Source of the DNA: [Clostridium] scindens ATCC 35704
Lineage (GTDB): Bacteria; Bacillota; Clostridia; Lachnospirales; Lachnospiraceae
NCBI RefSeq assembly: GCF_004295125.1
Contig: NZ_CP036170.1
Location: forward strand, 1,917,501 to 1,981,500
Reading direction: 5' to 3'
DNA length: 64,000 nucleotides
Shown here: positions 1 through 8,757 of the stretch, in pieces
How the letters are laid out: every line of letters starts with the position of its first letter
How positions within the stretch are numbered: position 1 is the stretch's first letter
Notes under the pieces: model-generated
Seen by the model: only the letters and a program-made list of their open reading frames with translations
The model's database searches: none
What the model was told of the DNA's origin: nothing
Position numbers and translations under genes: made by a program

Positions 1-1325
1 CCCTTGCGAAGTGCTTCATACATGATGAAGTGACGGTCGCTGGATGGAGTGATCAGCATCTGGAGAAGCTGCTCCTTAGTCTTTGTGTTATAATCCTTGG
101 CATAACCCAGGCCATAACGGCCGGTCTCAAGGCTTCGGATAGCCTTCTGGAAGGCTTCTTTGTATGTCTTGCCAATACTCATGACCTCGCCAACCGCGCG
201 CATCTGGGTGCCAAGCCTATCTTCTACGCCTTTGAACTTCTCAAACGCCCAGCGGGCGAACTTGATTACGACATAATCCCCGTCCGGAACATATTTGTCC
301 AAGGTTCCATACTTGCCGCATGGGATATCCTTAAGCGTAAGGCCGGTTGCCAGCATGGCAGATACCAGGGCGATCGGGAATCCGGTAGCCTTGGAAGCCA
401 ATGCGGAAGAACGGGAAGTTCTCGGGTTGATCTCAATGACGACGATACGGTCGCTGACAGGATCGTGGGCGAACTGTACGTTGGTGCCGCCGATAACCTG
501 TACGGACTCTACAATCTTGTAAGCCTGTTCCTGCAGACGCTTCTGGCATTCCTCTGAAATAGTAAGCATCGGAGCAGAACAGAAAGAATCTCCGGTGTGT
601 ACGCCCAGGGGGTCGATATTCTCGATGAAGCACACGGTAATCATATTGTTGTCGGCATCGCGGACGATCTCAAGTTCAAGTTCTTCCCAGCCCAGGATGG
701 ATTCTTCTACCAGGACCTGTCCCACAAGGCTGGCCTGAAGGCCTCTTGCGCATACCGTCTTTAACTCATCTTTATTATATACCAGGCCGCCGCCTGCGCC
801 GCCCATGGTGTAGGCCGGGCGAAGCACGACAGGATAGCCAAGGTCATCAGCGATTGCCAGCGCTTCTTCTACCGTGTAGGCAACTTCGCTTCTGGCCATC
901 TCGATGCCAAGGGCATCCATGGACTTCTTGAATTCTATACGGTCCTCGCCGCGCTCGATGGCATTCACCTGTACGCCGATAACCTGTACGTTGTACTTTT
1001 CCAGAATGCCTGCCTTTGCAAGTTCTGAGCAAAGATTCAGCCCAGACTGTCCTCCCAGGTTTGGAAGAAGCGCATCCGGGCGCTCTTTGGCGATGATCTG
1101 CTCAAGCCTCTCTACATTTAATGGCTCTATGTAAGTGACATCCGCTGTCTCCGGGTCTGTCATGATGGTAGCTGGATTGGAATTGACCAGCACGATCTCA
1201 TAGCCCAGCTTGCGCAGCGCTTTGCAGGCTTGGGTACCCGAATAGTCGAATTCGCAGGCCTGTCCGATGATGATCGGTCCAGAGCCGATAATAAGTACTT
1301 TGTGAATATCTGTTCTCTTTGGCAT
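1..1325 (-). CDS. carB: Carbamoyl-phosphate synthase large subunit, N-terminal part (runs off the window)
   Basis: Makes carbamoyl phosphate from bicarbonate, ammonia and two ATP for pyrimidine and arginine synthesis, in the cytoplasm with the small subunit CarA. Read on the minus strand from ATG at 1325, the protein begins MPKRTDIHKVLIIGSGP, the typical CarB start with its nucleotide-binding glycine motif. An AGGAGG site (complement of 1331-1337) lies just upstream. About 441 codons are present, covering roughly the first ATP-grasp (carboxyphosphate) half of a protein that is usually about 1,060 residues; the rest lies left of position 1. No carA precedes it: the gene upstream (to the right) is divergent, so carB is the first gene of its transcript here, which is less usual than carAB. 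Identity is confident from the N-terminus and the conserved glycine-rich blocks. Confidence 0.93.
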   Translation of the reverse strand, partial: MPKRTDIHKVLIIGSGPIIIGQACEFDYSGTQACKALRKLGYEIVLVNSNPATIMTDPETADVTYIEPLNVERLEQIIAKERPDALLPNLGGQSGLNLCSELAKAGILEKYNVQVIGVQVNAIERGEDRIEFKKSMDALGIEMARSEVAYTVEEALAIADDLGYPVVLRPAYTMGGAGGGLVYNKDELKTVCARGLQASLVGQVLVEESILGWEELELEIVRDADNNMITVCFIENIDPLGVHTGDSFCSAPMLTISEECQKRLQEQAYKIVESVQVIGGTNVQFAHDPVSDRIVVIEINPRTSRSSALASKATGFPIALVSAMLATGLTLKDIPCGKYGTLDKYVPDGDYVVIKFARWAFEKFKGVEDRLGTQMRAVGEVMSIGKTYKEAFQKAIRSLETGRYGLGYAKDYNTKTKEQLLQMLITPSSDRHFIMYEALRK

Positions 1326-1440
1326 ATGTATCCTCCTAATATGACATGCATGGCTTATGGAACACCCGGTTGCGTGTTCGATTGCGAGCCTCCAAAAACC
1401 CTTTATCCTCTATTATATAGTAGATTGAAAAAAAGGGAAT
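1326..1440 (-). promoter_or_regulatory. carB upstream region
   Basis: Read on the minus strand, a TATAAT box (complement of 1412-1417) lies about 90 bases before the carB start. The transcribed leader between them contains a short inverted repeat (GAACAC...GTGTTC) and then the AGGAGG ribosome site. No clear -35 hexamer is seen. The leader does not match a pyrimidine attenuator that I can recognise. Confidence 0.4.
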
Positions 1441-1601
1441 AGGGAATTTTACCAAATATGGAGAAAAAACATGGAAAATTTCTCGATTTTTTGGCATAAA
1501 ATATATTTCTTATAAAACTGTGAATTGTAAAAGCCTCTTTCTTATGATAAAGTGGGTATAGATAAATGTTGATTAAATTTATATGCAAGGGGATAAAAAA
1601 C

Positions 1602-2798
1602 ATGGAAAGAAGAGTAGGAACTATATCAAGAGGAATCCGCTGCCCGATTATCCGTGAAGGAGACAATCTGGCGGATATTATTGTTGAAAGCGTATTAGAG
1701 GCAGCAGAAAGCGAAGGATTCGAACTTCGTGACCGCGACGTGATTGCAGCCACAGAATCCATCGTGGCAAGAGCGCAGGGGAATTATGCGTCTATCGATG
1801 CGATAGCCAAGGATGTCAAGGCGAAATTGGGCGGAGAGACTATAGGAGTCATCTTTCCGATTCTGTCTAGAAACCGTTTCTCCATCTGTCTGAAAGGCAT
1901 CGCAAAAGGCGCCAGGAAGGTAGTGCTCATGCTGAGCTACCCAAGCGATGAAGTGGGAAATGAACTGGTTTCCCTGGACAAGCTTGATGATGCAGGCATT
2001 AACCCGTACAGCGACGTGATGGATCTCGAGAAATACCGCGAGCTGTTCGGAGAGAATAAGCATCCATTTACTGGTGTGGATTATGTGCAGTATTACAGCG
2101 ATCTGATCAAAGAGGCAGGGGCTGAAGTGGAGGTCATCTTCGCAAACCAGCCGCAGGAAATCCTGAAGCATGCCAAGAACGTGCTGACCTGCGATATACA
2201 TACCAGGGCAAGGACCAAGCGCATCCTGGAGAAGAATGGCGCCGAAGTAGTTCTGGGACTGGACAATATCCTGACCTGTCCGGTGGACGGAAGCGGATGC
2301 AATGAACGCTTCGGGCTTCTTGGATCTAATAAATCAACGGAGGAATCCGTGAAACTGTTCCCAAGAGACTGCACAGACCTGGTACTGGAAGTGCAGGGCA
2401 AGATTCTTGAAAAGACCGGAAAGCATGTTGAAGTTATGGTATATGGCGACGGCGCTTTCAAAGATCCGGTAGGAAAGATCTGGGAACTGGCAGATCCTTG
2501 CGTATCCGTTTCCCATACCGAAGGGCTCAACGGCACGCCGAATGAAGTCAAATTAAAATATCTGGCAGACAATGATTTTAAAGACCTGAAGGGCGAGGCA
2601 CTCAAAGACGCCATCTCCAAGAGAATCCAGGAGAAGGAAGACGACTTGGTAGGTGATATGTCTTCCCAGGGAACGACACCCCGCCGCCTGACAGACTTGA
2701 TCGGCTCTCTGTGCGATCTGACCAGCGGTTCTGGAGACAAAGGAACGCCTGTGATCCTGGTACAGGGCTATTTTGACAACTTCACCACCGATAAATAA
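1602..2798 (+). CDS. Coenzyme F420-0:L-glutamate ligase-like protein (CofE-like family)
   Basis: A 398-residue protein resembling the F420-0:gamma-glutamyl ligase fold found in many Firmicutes that do not make F420, so the real substrate is uncertain; an amide-ligase role on a cofactor or metabolite is inferred. The N-terminal part (GTISRGIRCPIIREGD, then DRDVIAATESIVARAQGNY) matches the CofE-type nucleotide/metal binding region. An upstream ATG at 1566 exists, but ATG 1602 has the AAGGGG ribosome site at 1587-1592, nine bases away. The gene is divergent from carB and about 140 bases before guaA. No signal peptide or membrane segment is seen. Function beyond the family is not known. Confidence 0.75.
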   Translation: MERRVGTISRGIRCPIIREGDNLADIIVESVLEAAESEGFELRDRDVIAATESIVARAQGNYASIDAIAKDVKAKLGGETIGVIFPILSRNRFSICLKGIAKGARKVVLMLSYPSDEVGNELVSLDKLDDAGINPYSDVMDLEKYRELFGENKHPFTGVDYVQYYSDLIKEAGAEVEVIFANQPQEILKHAKNVLTCDIHTRARTKRILEKNGAEVVLGLDNILTCPVDGSGCNERFGLLGSNKSTEESVKLFPRDCTDLVLEVQGKILEKTGKHVEVMVYGDGAFKDPVGKIWELADPCVSVSHTEGLNGTPNEVKLKYLADNDFKDLKGEALKDAISKRIQEKEDDLVGDMSSQGTTPRRLTDLIGSLCDLTSGSGDKGTPVILVQGYFDNFTTDK

Positions 2799-2935
2799 GC
2801 GGCAGCCAGGCAGATGCCAGTCGAATTAGAGGGTTAGACAAGTTAGATATAAGACAAGTCAGAGATAAGTCAAATCAGATACAAGATAATAATGGATTAG
2901 TGACAGGAAAAAATACTCAGGAGGAAATGAAACGA

Positions 2936-4228
2936 ATGAAGCAGGATATGATTGTAATTCTGGATTTGGGCAGCACAGAGAATACGGTAGTTGCCAGAGA
3001 AATTCGCGATATGGGCGTTTACAGCGAGATTCATCCCCATGACATCACCCCGGAAGAACTGAACGGGCTGGATAATGTGAAGGGAATCATCTTAAACGGA
3101 GGAGAGAACCGTGTCGTAGACGGAGTAGCGGTGGATGTAAGTCCCGCACTCTATGATCTGGGATATCCGGTGATAGCAATTGACCATCCAACAGCCAAAT
3201 GCGCGCAGAAACTGGATGCGCTTCCGGATGAGGCGACCCTTAAGAAATTCGTATTTGACGAGTGCAAGGCGGAGCCAAACTGGAATATGAAGAACTTCAT
3301 CGCTGACCAGGTAGAACTGGTGAAGCGGCAGGTAGGCGACCGTAAAGTCCTTCTTGCCCTGTCCGGCGGCGTTGATTCTTCCGTTGTGGCAGCGCTGCTT
3401 CTGAAGGCAATCGGCCAGCAGCTGGTATGCGTGCATGTAAATCATGGCCTGATGCGTAAGAACGAGTCAGAAAGCGTAGTGGAGGTATTCCAGAACCAGC
3501 TTCACGCGAACCTTATCTATGTGGATGCCACAGAACGTTTCCTAGGCAAATTGGAAGGCGTGAAGGATCCGGAAGAAAAACGTAAGATTATCGGCGGAGA
3601 ATTCATTCGCGTATTTGAAGAAGAAGCAAGAAAACTGGACGGAATCGACTTCCTCGGCCAGGGAACCATTTACCCGGATATCATCGAGAGCGGAACCAAG
3701 ACCGCCAAGATGGTAAAATCCCACCACAACGTAGGCGGATTGCCGGAGGATCTGCAGTTTGAACTGGTAGAGCCTTTGAAGCAGCTCTTCAAAGACGAAG
3801 TCCGCGCTTGCGGAATCGAACTGGGACTGCCGCCGCACATGGTATATCGCCAGCCATTCCCGGGTCCGGGGCTTGGCGTCAGGTGCCTCGGCGCAATTAC
3901 AAGAGACAGACTGGAAGCGGTCCGCGAATCGGATGCCATCCTGAGAGAAGAGTTTGAGAAAGCGGGACTGGATAAGAAAGTATGGCAGTACTTTACGGTA
4001 GTGCCGGACTTTAAGTCTGTAGGCATGAAGAACCATGCCAGATGCTTCGAATATATGGTAATCATCCGGGCAATCAATACGATCGACGCGATGACAGCCA
4101 GCATCGAGAAGGTTGACTGGGACGTGCTAGAGAAGATCACGAACAGGATATTGGCGGAAGTGGAGAATGTCAATAGAGTATGCTATGACATGTCGCCGAA
4201 GCCGCCGGCTACGATTGAGTTTGAGTAG
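2936..4228 (+). CDS. guaA: GMP synthase with a degenerate, shortened glutaminase domain
   Basis: Converts XMP to GMP in purine synthesis. The C-terminal two thirds are standard GuaA: the PP-loop LLALSGGVDSSVVAALL (about residues 138-154), the HVNHGLMRK block, GQGTIYPDIIESG, and the dimerisation domain ending MSPKPPATIEFE. The N-terminal domain begins MKQDMIVILDLGS but is only about 100 residues long. The segment that normally carries the catalytic cysteine (GICYG type) is replaced by PVIAIDHP, and the triad histidine/glutamate region is missing. Total 430 residues against about 510-525 for usual GuaA. It therefore probably uses free ammonia or a separate glutaminase. AGGAGG at 2919-2924 favours ATG 2936; GTG 2900 and ATG 2927 are alternatives. 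No frameshift is visible, so this is a real variant form, not decay. Confidence 0.9.
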   Translation: MKQDMIVILDLGSTENTVVAREIRDMGVYSEIHPHDITPEELNGLDNVKGIILNGGENRVVDGVAVDVSPALYDLGYPVIAIDHPTAKCAQKLDALPDEATLKKFVFDECKAEPNWNMKNFIADQVELVKRQVGDRKVLLALSGGVDSSVVAALLLKAIGQQLVCVHVNHGLMRKNESESVVEVFQNQLHANLIYVDATERFLGKLEGVKDPEEKRKIIGGEFIRVFEEEARKLDGIDFLGQGTIYPDIIESGTKTAKMVKSHHNVGGLPEDLQFELVEPLKQLFKDEVRACGIELGLPPHMVYRQPFPGPGLGVRCLGAITRDRLEAVRESDAILREEFEKAGLDKKVWQYFTVVPDFKSVGMKNHARCFEYMVIIRAINTIDAMTASIEKVDWDVLEKITNRILAEVENVNRVCYDMSPKPPATIEFE

Positions 4229-4296
4229 TTGGCACTAGGCCAGAAAGCCTTTGTTTGGGCTTCCGGGCATCGGCGGTAGTGTAGCAAATTGGACCT

Positions 4297-4585
4297 GTTG
4301 ACAAACTTCCTTTTTCTAATGCCGTTTTAGCATACGCTCTTTGAAATAGCGTAAAAAGGCTGGTAATCCGGTTCTTTATACCGCTTTTACCAGTCTTTTT
4401 AGATTTAATGCGGTTGCCGATAAGAGGCATTCTTCCGTCGCTTTCTGAAAGCCTCTTTTCTGGATTTAATTCAATTTATGTTCTCGTTTTAAAACCGCAA
4501 ATGTCCCTTCAGCCCATATCTGCCTGAGACGAATGACTCTCAAATAATCACTGGTTCCTACTTTCTGGTTGTTCCGGTGAAAAGA
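4297..4585 (-). pseudogene. Remnant of an IS1182-type transposase (C-terminal part)
   Basis: Read on the minus strand, the segment encodes IWAEGTFAVLKREHKLN, then, after a stop, IQKRGFQKATEECLLSATAL and NLKRLVKAV, the conserved end of IS1182-family DDE transposases. Two or more stops break the frame and the N-terminal part is gone, so it cannot make a working transposase. It sits just downstream of guaA. Confidence 0.75.
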
Positions 4586-4717
4586 TGGATATTAGGCACT
4601 GGCATTGATCCTGACTGTATCCAAATCAGTGGCACAAGTCGAAAAACTTGGGCATTTTTTACATTAGATTCTGACATTGTTAGCAATTGCAATGGAACTG
4701 GAGCAAAAAGCACAGTT

Positions 4718-4891
4718 TCAGCCGGAGGATGTGGTTCTTACCGGGGGCAGTTGCTTTACCCAGGTGCTGAGTGTACTTCTGCTGATGCCATATTCACGTT
4801 CCAGTTGTGGATACGATTTTCCGTCGGCGTTATACAAATCAACAATTTGCTGTTTGAACTCCAGAGTATACGATTTTTGGTTTTTCGCCAT
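4718..4891 (-). pseudogene. IS3-family OrfA fragment (N-terminal helix-turn-helix)
   Basis: Minus-strand ATG at 4891 starts MAKNQKSYTLEFKQQIVDLY, followed by a helix-turn-helix typical of IS3/IS911 OrfA (YPQLEREYGISRSTLSTWVKQ). After about 50 residues the match stops, and no OrfB follows. The fragment abuts the IS1182 remnant, suggesting nested insertions and deletion. It is not expected to be functional. Confidence 0.7.
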
Positions 4892-5679
4892 GTTGAACAT
4901 TTCCTTTGCTATTTCGCTTGCTATTATAGATGGTTCAACTTTTTCTGCCCACACTTATATACTAACACCACGAATTATTAAGTCCGAACACAGTAACATC
5001 AACCTGAATGTGATACGATTCTGACCTAATACTCTCGCTATGTTTGTAAATACATGGGAACAGCGGCATCTATTCAGTCTCCAAAAGCAGTTCTTTTCTT
5101 GATAATAGAGGATAAGCATATTATTTCTATTCATTATTCTAACCAAACACTGACACGATTGACCTAATAATTGACAACATAAGAGACATTTAGAGGAGTA
5201 CGATGTTCAAGGAAATCTATGAAAAAATAATAGGATCCATACATCTATGTATGTGATCAATACGGAAGAGGTATCTATTATGACATCTAGGCCATTCCAT
5301 TAGGAATTATTGGTATGAAATGGACTTTGACGGAGACGATATAGAATTTAATATATTTTATTTTCCAGAAATAGAATGATGCTACTCGTTAGGTTAGCTT
5401 TTGGGCGGTAATGCTTTTATAGTTTCCCGGGCATATAGATGTAGACGTCTCCGTATAATATAGATGGTATTTCCATGTTGTGTTCCTATCACTTTTGACA
5501 ATGATATGATATAATTTATAGGCAATGGCAAGAAGGTGATAGTGAAGAAAATCTAAATCTTTTACATGATAATAGGATATATTTTCTTCAGCCTGATCTA
5601 ATCATAATTCTATATCTATCAGTATTTTGTGAAATCTGAAATAGAGATATATTAAATAAAAATACCAGGAGAAATGCAT
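4892..5679. other. Long stretch without an intact gene
   Basis: About 790 bases of AT-rich sequence between the transposase fragments and the WYL regulator. The only coding-like trace is the broken segment at 5203-5380, listed separately. No tRNA, repeat array or clear terminator is seen. The AGGAG ribosome site of the next gene is at 5667-5671. Confidence 0.5.
5203..5380 (+). pseudogene. Possible remnant of a small gene
   Basis: ATG 5203 follows a TAGAGGAG ribosome-like site and opens MFKEIYEKIIGSIHLCM before a stop. Coding-like sequence continues in other frames, ending YWYEMDFDGDDIEFNIFYFP and a stop near 5380. The pattern suggests one short acidic protein broken by frameshifts. Its family is not recognised. 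Confidence 0.3.
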
Positions 5680-6675
5680 ATGCCCAAAGGAGCAAATCAA
5701 AAGTTCAAACTATACTACCTCATGAAAATCATGCTGGAAAAGACCGACGACGAGCACAGCATCACAATGCCGGAGATATTAACAGAGTTGGAGAGATACC
5801 AAGTCTCAGCAGAGCGGAAAAGCATCTACGCCGACTTGCAGGCTCTGGAAAAGTTAGGTGTAGAAGTCATCGGAGAGCAGGTCGGGAGGACGTATTATTA
5901 CCATGTGGGAAGCAGGCAGTTTGAACTGCCTGAACTAAAACTATTGGTAGATTCGATTCAGTCATCCAAATTCATAACTGCCAGAAAATCGAATGAATTG
6001 ATCCGCAAGCTGGAAAGTTTATGCAGCGAGTATGAAGCCAAAAAACTGCAGCGTCAAGTATATGTGTCCGGAAGAATCAAGACGATGAATGAAAGCATCT
6101 ACTATAACGTGGATTCCATACATAATGCGATTACGGAAAATAAGAAGATTATGTTTCAGTATTTCCAGTGGAATCTGAAGAAAGAGATGGAGTTACGGCA
6201 TAATGGGGAGATGTACCATATCAGCCCATGGGGATTGTCCTGGAACGATGAGAATTATTATCTGGTAGGATATGATTCAGATGATCAGATGATCAAGCAT
6301 TATCGGGTAGATAAGATGCTTAAGATCCGTATGTCTGATGAGCCAAGGGAGGGGAAAAAGTATTTTGAGAAATTTGACATTGGCACCTATTCCAGGAAGA
6401 ACTTTTCCATGTTTGGAGGGAAGGAAGAGCGTGTCAGATTGCTGATGGACAATCAGATGGCAGGGGTGGTCATAGACAGGTTCGGAAAAGACGTTTCCAT
6501 GGTACCGGTGGATGACAATCATTTTTCCATAAGTGTCGATGTAGTCGTAAGCCAGCAGTTTTTCGGATGGGTATTTGCGCTTGGAAAGGGAGTGAAGATC
6601 ATCGGGCCCGAGAGCGTGGTACAGCAAGTCAATCAGGAAATAAAAAGATTAGTCGAACAATATAATATGGAATAA
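5680..6675 (+). CDS. WYL-domain transcriptional regulator (YafY/DeoR-like)
   Basis: A cytoplasmic DNA-binding regulator of 331 residues. The N-terminus holds a winged helix-turn-helix (about residues 5-65, with VSAERKSIYADLQALEKLG as the recognition region). The WYL domain lies at about 145-220 (MYHISPWGLSWNDENYYLVGYD), and a C-terminal WCX-type region follows. ATG 5680 has AGGAG eight bases upstream at 5667-5671; the ATG at 5674 is too close to that site. The gene stands alone and ends in a strong terminator, so its target is not obvious; the small protein gene and sugar operon downstream are candidates. WYL domains are thought to sense small ligands or nucleic acids; which one here cannot be told. 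Confidence 0.88.
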   Translation: MPKGANQKFKLYYLMKIMLEKTDDEHSITMPEILTELERYQVSAERKSIYADLQALEKLGVEVIGEQVGRTYYYHVGSRQFELPELKLLVDSIQSSKFITARKSNELIRKLESLCSEYEAKKLQRQVYVSGRIKTMNESIYYNVDSIHNAITENKKIMFQYFQWNLKKEMELRHNGEMYHISPWGLSWNDENYYLVGYDSDDQMIKHYRVDKMLKIRMSDEPREGKKYFEKFDIGTYSRKNFSMFGGKEERVRLLMDNQMAGVVIDRFGKDVSMVPVDDNHFSISVDVVVSQQFFGWVFALGKGVKIIGPESVVQQVNQEIKRLVEQYNME

Positions 6676-6690
6676 GTTATAGAATATAGC

Positions 6691-6724
6691 AGGAGCAGTT
6701 CCGTTTGGGGAACTGCTCCTTTTA
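6691..6724 (+). terminator. Rho-independent terminator after the WYL regulator
   Basis: A near-perfect hairpin AGGAGCAGTTCC / GGAACTGCTCCT with a short loop is followed by a T run. It ends the WYL regulator transcript. Confidence 0.9.
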
Positions 6725-6848
6725 TGTTGGTATTTTTATTGGACACCTAATGGGGTAAAGTTAAGTCAAGAAAACCGATAAGAACGACATAAGAAAGACA
6801 CGAAATAGAAAACAATAAGTTTGGATTCATGATAAGGAGGCAAGGAAT

Positions 6849-6953
6849 ATGAAAGGATATGCAGTAGATAATGGTTACATGGGTTATGTGGATGGCGACT
6901 ACATGCTGTTTGCAAGCGAATTGGATTATAGCGAGTATCTGGATGAAGAATAA
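6849..6953 (+). CDS. 34-residue acidic, tyrosine-rich small protein
   Basis: ATG 6849 is preceded by a perfect AAGGAGG (6834-6840) at eight bases and opens MKGYAVDNGYMGYVDGDYML, ending FASELDYSEYLDEE. The protein is only 34 residues, acidic and rich in Tyr, Gly and Asp. The strong ribosome site, clean stop and following hairpin support translation. From memory it resembles short conserved Lachnospiraceae proteins with a GYMGYVDG core, but I cannot confirm this. There is no membrane segment or known motif. Function unknown; it has its own transcription unit between the WYL regulator and the sugar operon. Confidence 0.65.
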   Translation: MKGYAVDNGYMGYVDGDYMLFASELDYSEYLDEE

Positions 6954-7055
6954 TGAATTATTATGTGATGCCAGAGAGAACCCTATGCAAACTGTCAAAG
7001 AAGGATTCGGCCAACAAAGGATAGAAACAGGAAGATCTTAAGATATCTCAAAACG

Positions 7056-7090
7056 AAAATAAACTTTCATCAATTTGAAGGTTTATTTTC
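7056..7090 (+). terminator. Hairpin terminator after the small protein gene
   Basis: GAAAATAAAC...TTCA pairs with TGAA...GTTTATTTTC around a short loop. It lies about 100 bases after the small protein stop and before the sugar operon promoter, and would separate the two transcripts. Confidence 0.6.
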
Positions 7091-7207
7091 ATTCAAAGAA
7101 AGTATCAAAAATCAAACAGCATTTTAATCTTATATCAAAAATCTAAGCGATTTATCCACAAAAAACAAAAAATAAACTCTTTCTATTGTAATAATACACA
7201 AAAATAA

Positions 7208-7287
7208 GAAATTTAATTTATATAAAAGGCTGAAATGAAATTTAATTTCTAATACAGATTGACAATTAATTTCAGGATTGCTATGAT
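7208..7287 (+). promoter_or_regulatory. Promoter and candidate RpiR operators for the sugar operon
   Basis: TTGACA at 7259-7264 and TATGAT at 7282-7287 are 17 bases apart, a near-consensus promoter about 48 bases before the binding-protein gene. Upstream, the motif GAAATTTAATTT occurs twice (7208-7219 and 7237-7248). The second copy is the palindrome GAAATTTAATTTC, and a further ATTTCAG lies inside the spacer. RpiR/MurR proteins often bind such GAAA..TTTC palindromes, and an RpiR gene closes this locus, so it is the likely regulator (inference). Confidence 0.65.
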
Positions 7288-7335
7288 TATGACATAAAAT
7301 TTCAGGCAAAGCCGAAAGAAAAAAGGAGGAATAGT

Positions 7336-8649
7336 ATGAAAAAAGTAACGTTGTTGAAAAAGGGCTTGTCGGCAGTTCTGGCGGGAACCATGGTTCTGGG
7401 GCTTGCAGCCTGCGCAAGCGGTTCTGGCGGGGATTCGAAGGACGAAGGCGGCGACAAGAGTGTGACGCTTAAGTGGCAGCAGTGGTGGGCAGTGGAATGT
7501 CCGGAAGGCTACGTGCAGGACATTGTGGACAAGTACGAAAAAGAGACTGGCGTCAAGATCGAACTGCTGAGCGCGCCGTTCGCGGATACAAAGACGCAGA
7601 TTACCTCAGGAGCCAGTACCGGAACGGTAGCGGATATCGTCAGCGTAGACAGCAGCTGGGTATACGATTTCGCGGACCAGGGCATCCTGACAAATCAGTC
7701 GGATCTGATGGACAAGGATGGTTTTGACCAGGACATCATCGACAGCGAGTGGCAGGTAGACGGCTCTACATACGCGGTTCCAGTCGTTAACTTTGCTTAT
7801 CCGATGTATGCGAACCAGGATATTCTGGATGAGGCCGGTGTTACAGAGCTTCCTAAGACTTGGTCCGAATTCGAGGCGGCATGCCAGAAGATTAAGGATG
7901 CGGGATACTATCCATTCGCGCTGAATCTGGATACGACATCTCCATCAGGAATCCAGAACTCCTACATGGGATTTGCGTGGGCATCCGGAATCAAGATCAA
8001 GGATGAGGACGGCAATTATAATATCGCTGACAATGCGGATATGAAAGCATTTGCAGAGTATATGAAGGGATTAAATGATAAGGGATATATCTATCCAGGC
8101 ATGAGTTCTCTGACAGAGGCTGATATGTCTTCCAAGTTCTGCAGCGGCGAGATTGCGTTCCATATCAACTCTGCGGCTCTTCTTACTTCCTACCGCAAGG
8201 AAGCTCCGGACATGAACATTACAGGAGCGCCGATTCCGGTTAAGGATGACTACACAGGCGACAAGGGAATGTGCGTTGCAAGCTGGGCTCTTGGAGTAAC
8301 GGAAAAGAGCGAGCACAAGGCAGAGGCTATGAAGTTTATCGAATATCTGTTAAGCGGAGCGGACGGAAAAGACGGATCCATCTGTGCAGACCTGGCAGTG
8401 ACACAGTCCGCATTCCCGAACAGCACGCTTGCGAAGCCGGATTACAGTGGAGCGGATGAAGTATTCCAGGACATCTACGACATGTATCAGGGCGGCTATC
8501 CGATCAATGAGTTCACGGGCATGAAGGAAGCAAATACCATCATGACAGACTACATCAATGAACTTGTGCCATATATGGATGGCAAGCAGGATGTGGATAC
8601 CTTCCTTGGCAAGGTGCAGAAAGATATTGATGAGGTATATGGCAAGTAA
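7336..8649 (+). CDS. Sugar ABC transporter substrate-binding lipoprotein
   Basis: Family 1 extracellular sugar-binding protein of 437 residues, anchored outside the membrane by lipid. The N-terminus has a lysine-rich signal peptide, then the lipobox LGLAACAS with the lipidated Cys at about residue 26 and a Gly/Ser/Asp linker. The mature part shows the MalE-like fold (LKWQQWWAVE, KYEKETGVKIELL, PMYANQDILDEAGV). AAAGGAGG precedes the ATG. It is followed by a hairpin and two permease genes; no ATPase gene is nearby, so a shared MsmX-type ATPase elsewhere is inferred. The sugar cannot be read from the sequence. Confidence 0.9.
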   Translation: MKKVTLLKKGLSAVLAGTMVLGLAACASGSGGDSKDEGGDKSVTLKWQQWWAVECPEGYVQDIVDKYEKETGVKIELLSAPFADTKTQITSGASTGTVADIVSVDSSWVYDFADQGILTNQSDLMDKDGFDQDIIDSEWQVDGSTYAVPVVNFAYPMYANQDILDEAGVTELPKTWSEFEAACQKIKDAGYYPFALNLDTTSPSGIQNSYMGFAWASGIKIKDEDGNYNIADNADMKAFAEYMKGLNDKGYIYPGMSSLTEADMSSKFCSGEIAFHINSAALLTSYRKEAPDMNITGAPIPVKDDYTGDKGMCVASWALGVTEKSEHKAEAMKFIEYLLSGADGKDGSICADLAVTQSAFPNSTLAKPDYSGADEVFQDIYDMYQGGYPINEFTGMKEANTIMTDYINELVPYMDGKQDVDTFLGKVQKDIDEVYGK

Positions 8650-8686
8650 GCGAACGAGAAGTTAGCATCCAATTGTAATGAAATGC

Positions 8687-8722
8687 GAAAATGGAGTCAT
8701 AGTTCTTGTGGCTCCATTTTCC
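8687..8722 (+). terminator. Hairpin between binding protein and permease genes
   Basis: AAAATGGAGTCA / TGGCTCCATTTT forms a stem followed by a partial T run. Placed inside the operon, it probably reduces read-through so that the binding protein is made in excess over the permeases. Confidence 0.75.
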
Positions 8723-8757
8723 TTTATAGAAGAGATCAGATGGAGTGAGATAAACTG

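Noticed and set aside
1403-2740. Minus-strand frames opposite the CofE-like gene
   Set aside because: The plus-strand gene has family motifs and a ribosome site; the opposite frames have neither.
4577-5024. Two plus-strand frames of 115 and 134 residues
   Set aside because: They are opposite the IS3 OrfA and IS1182 fragments, lack ribosome sites and show no family features.
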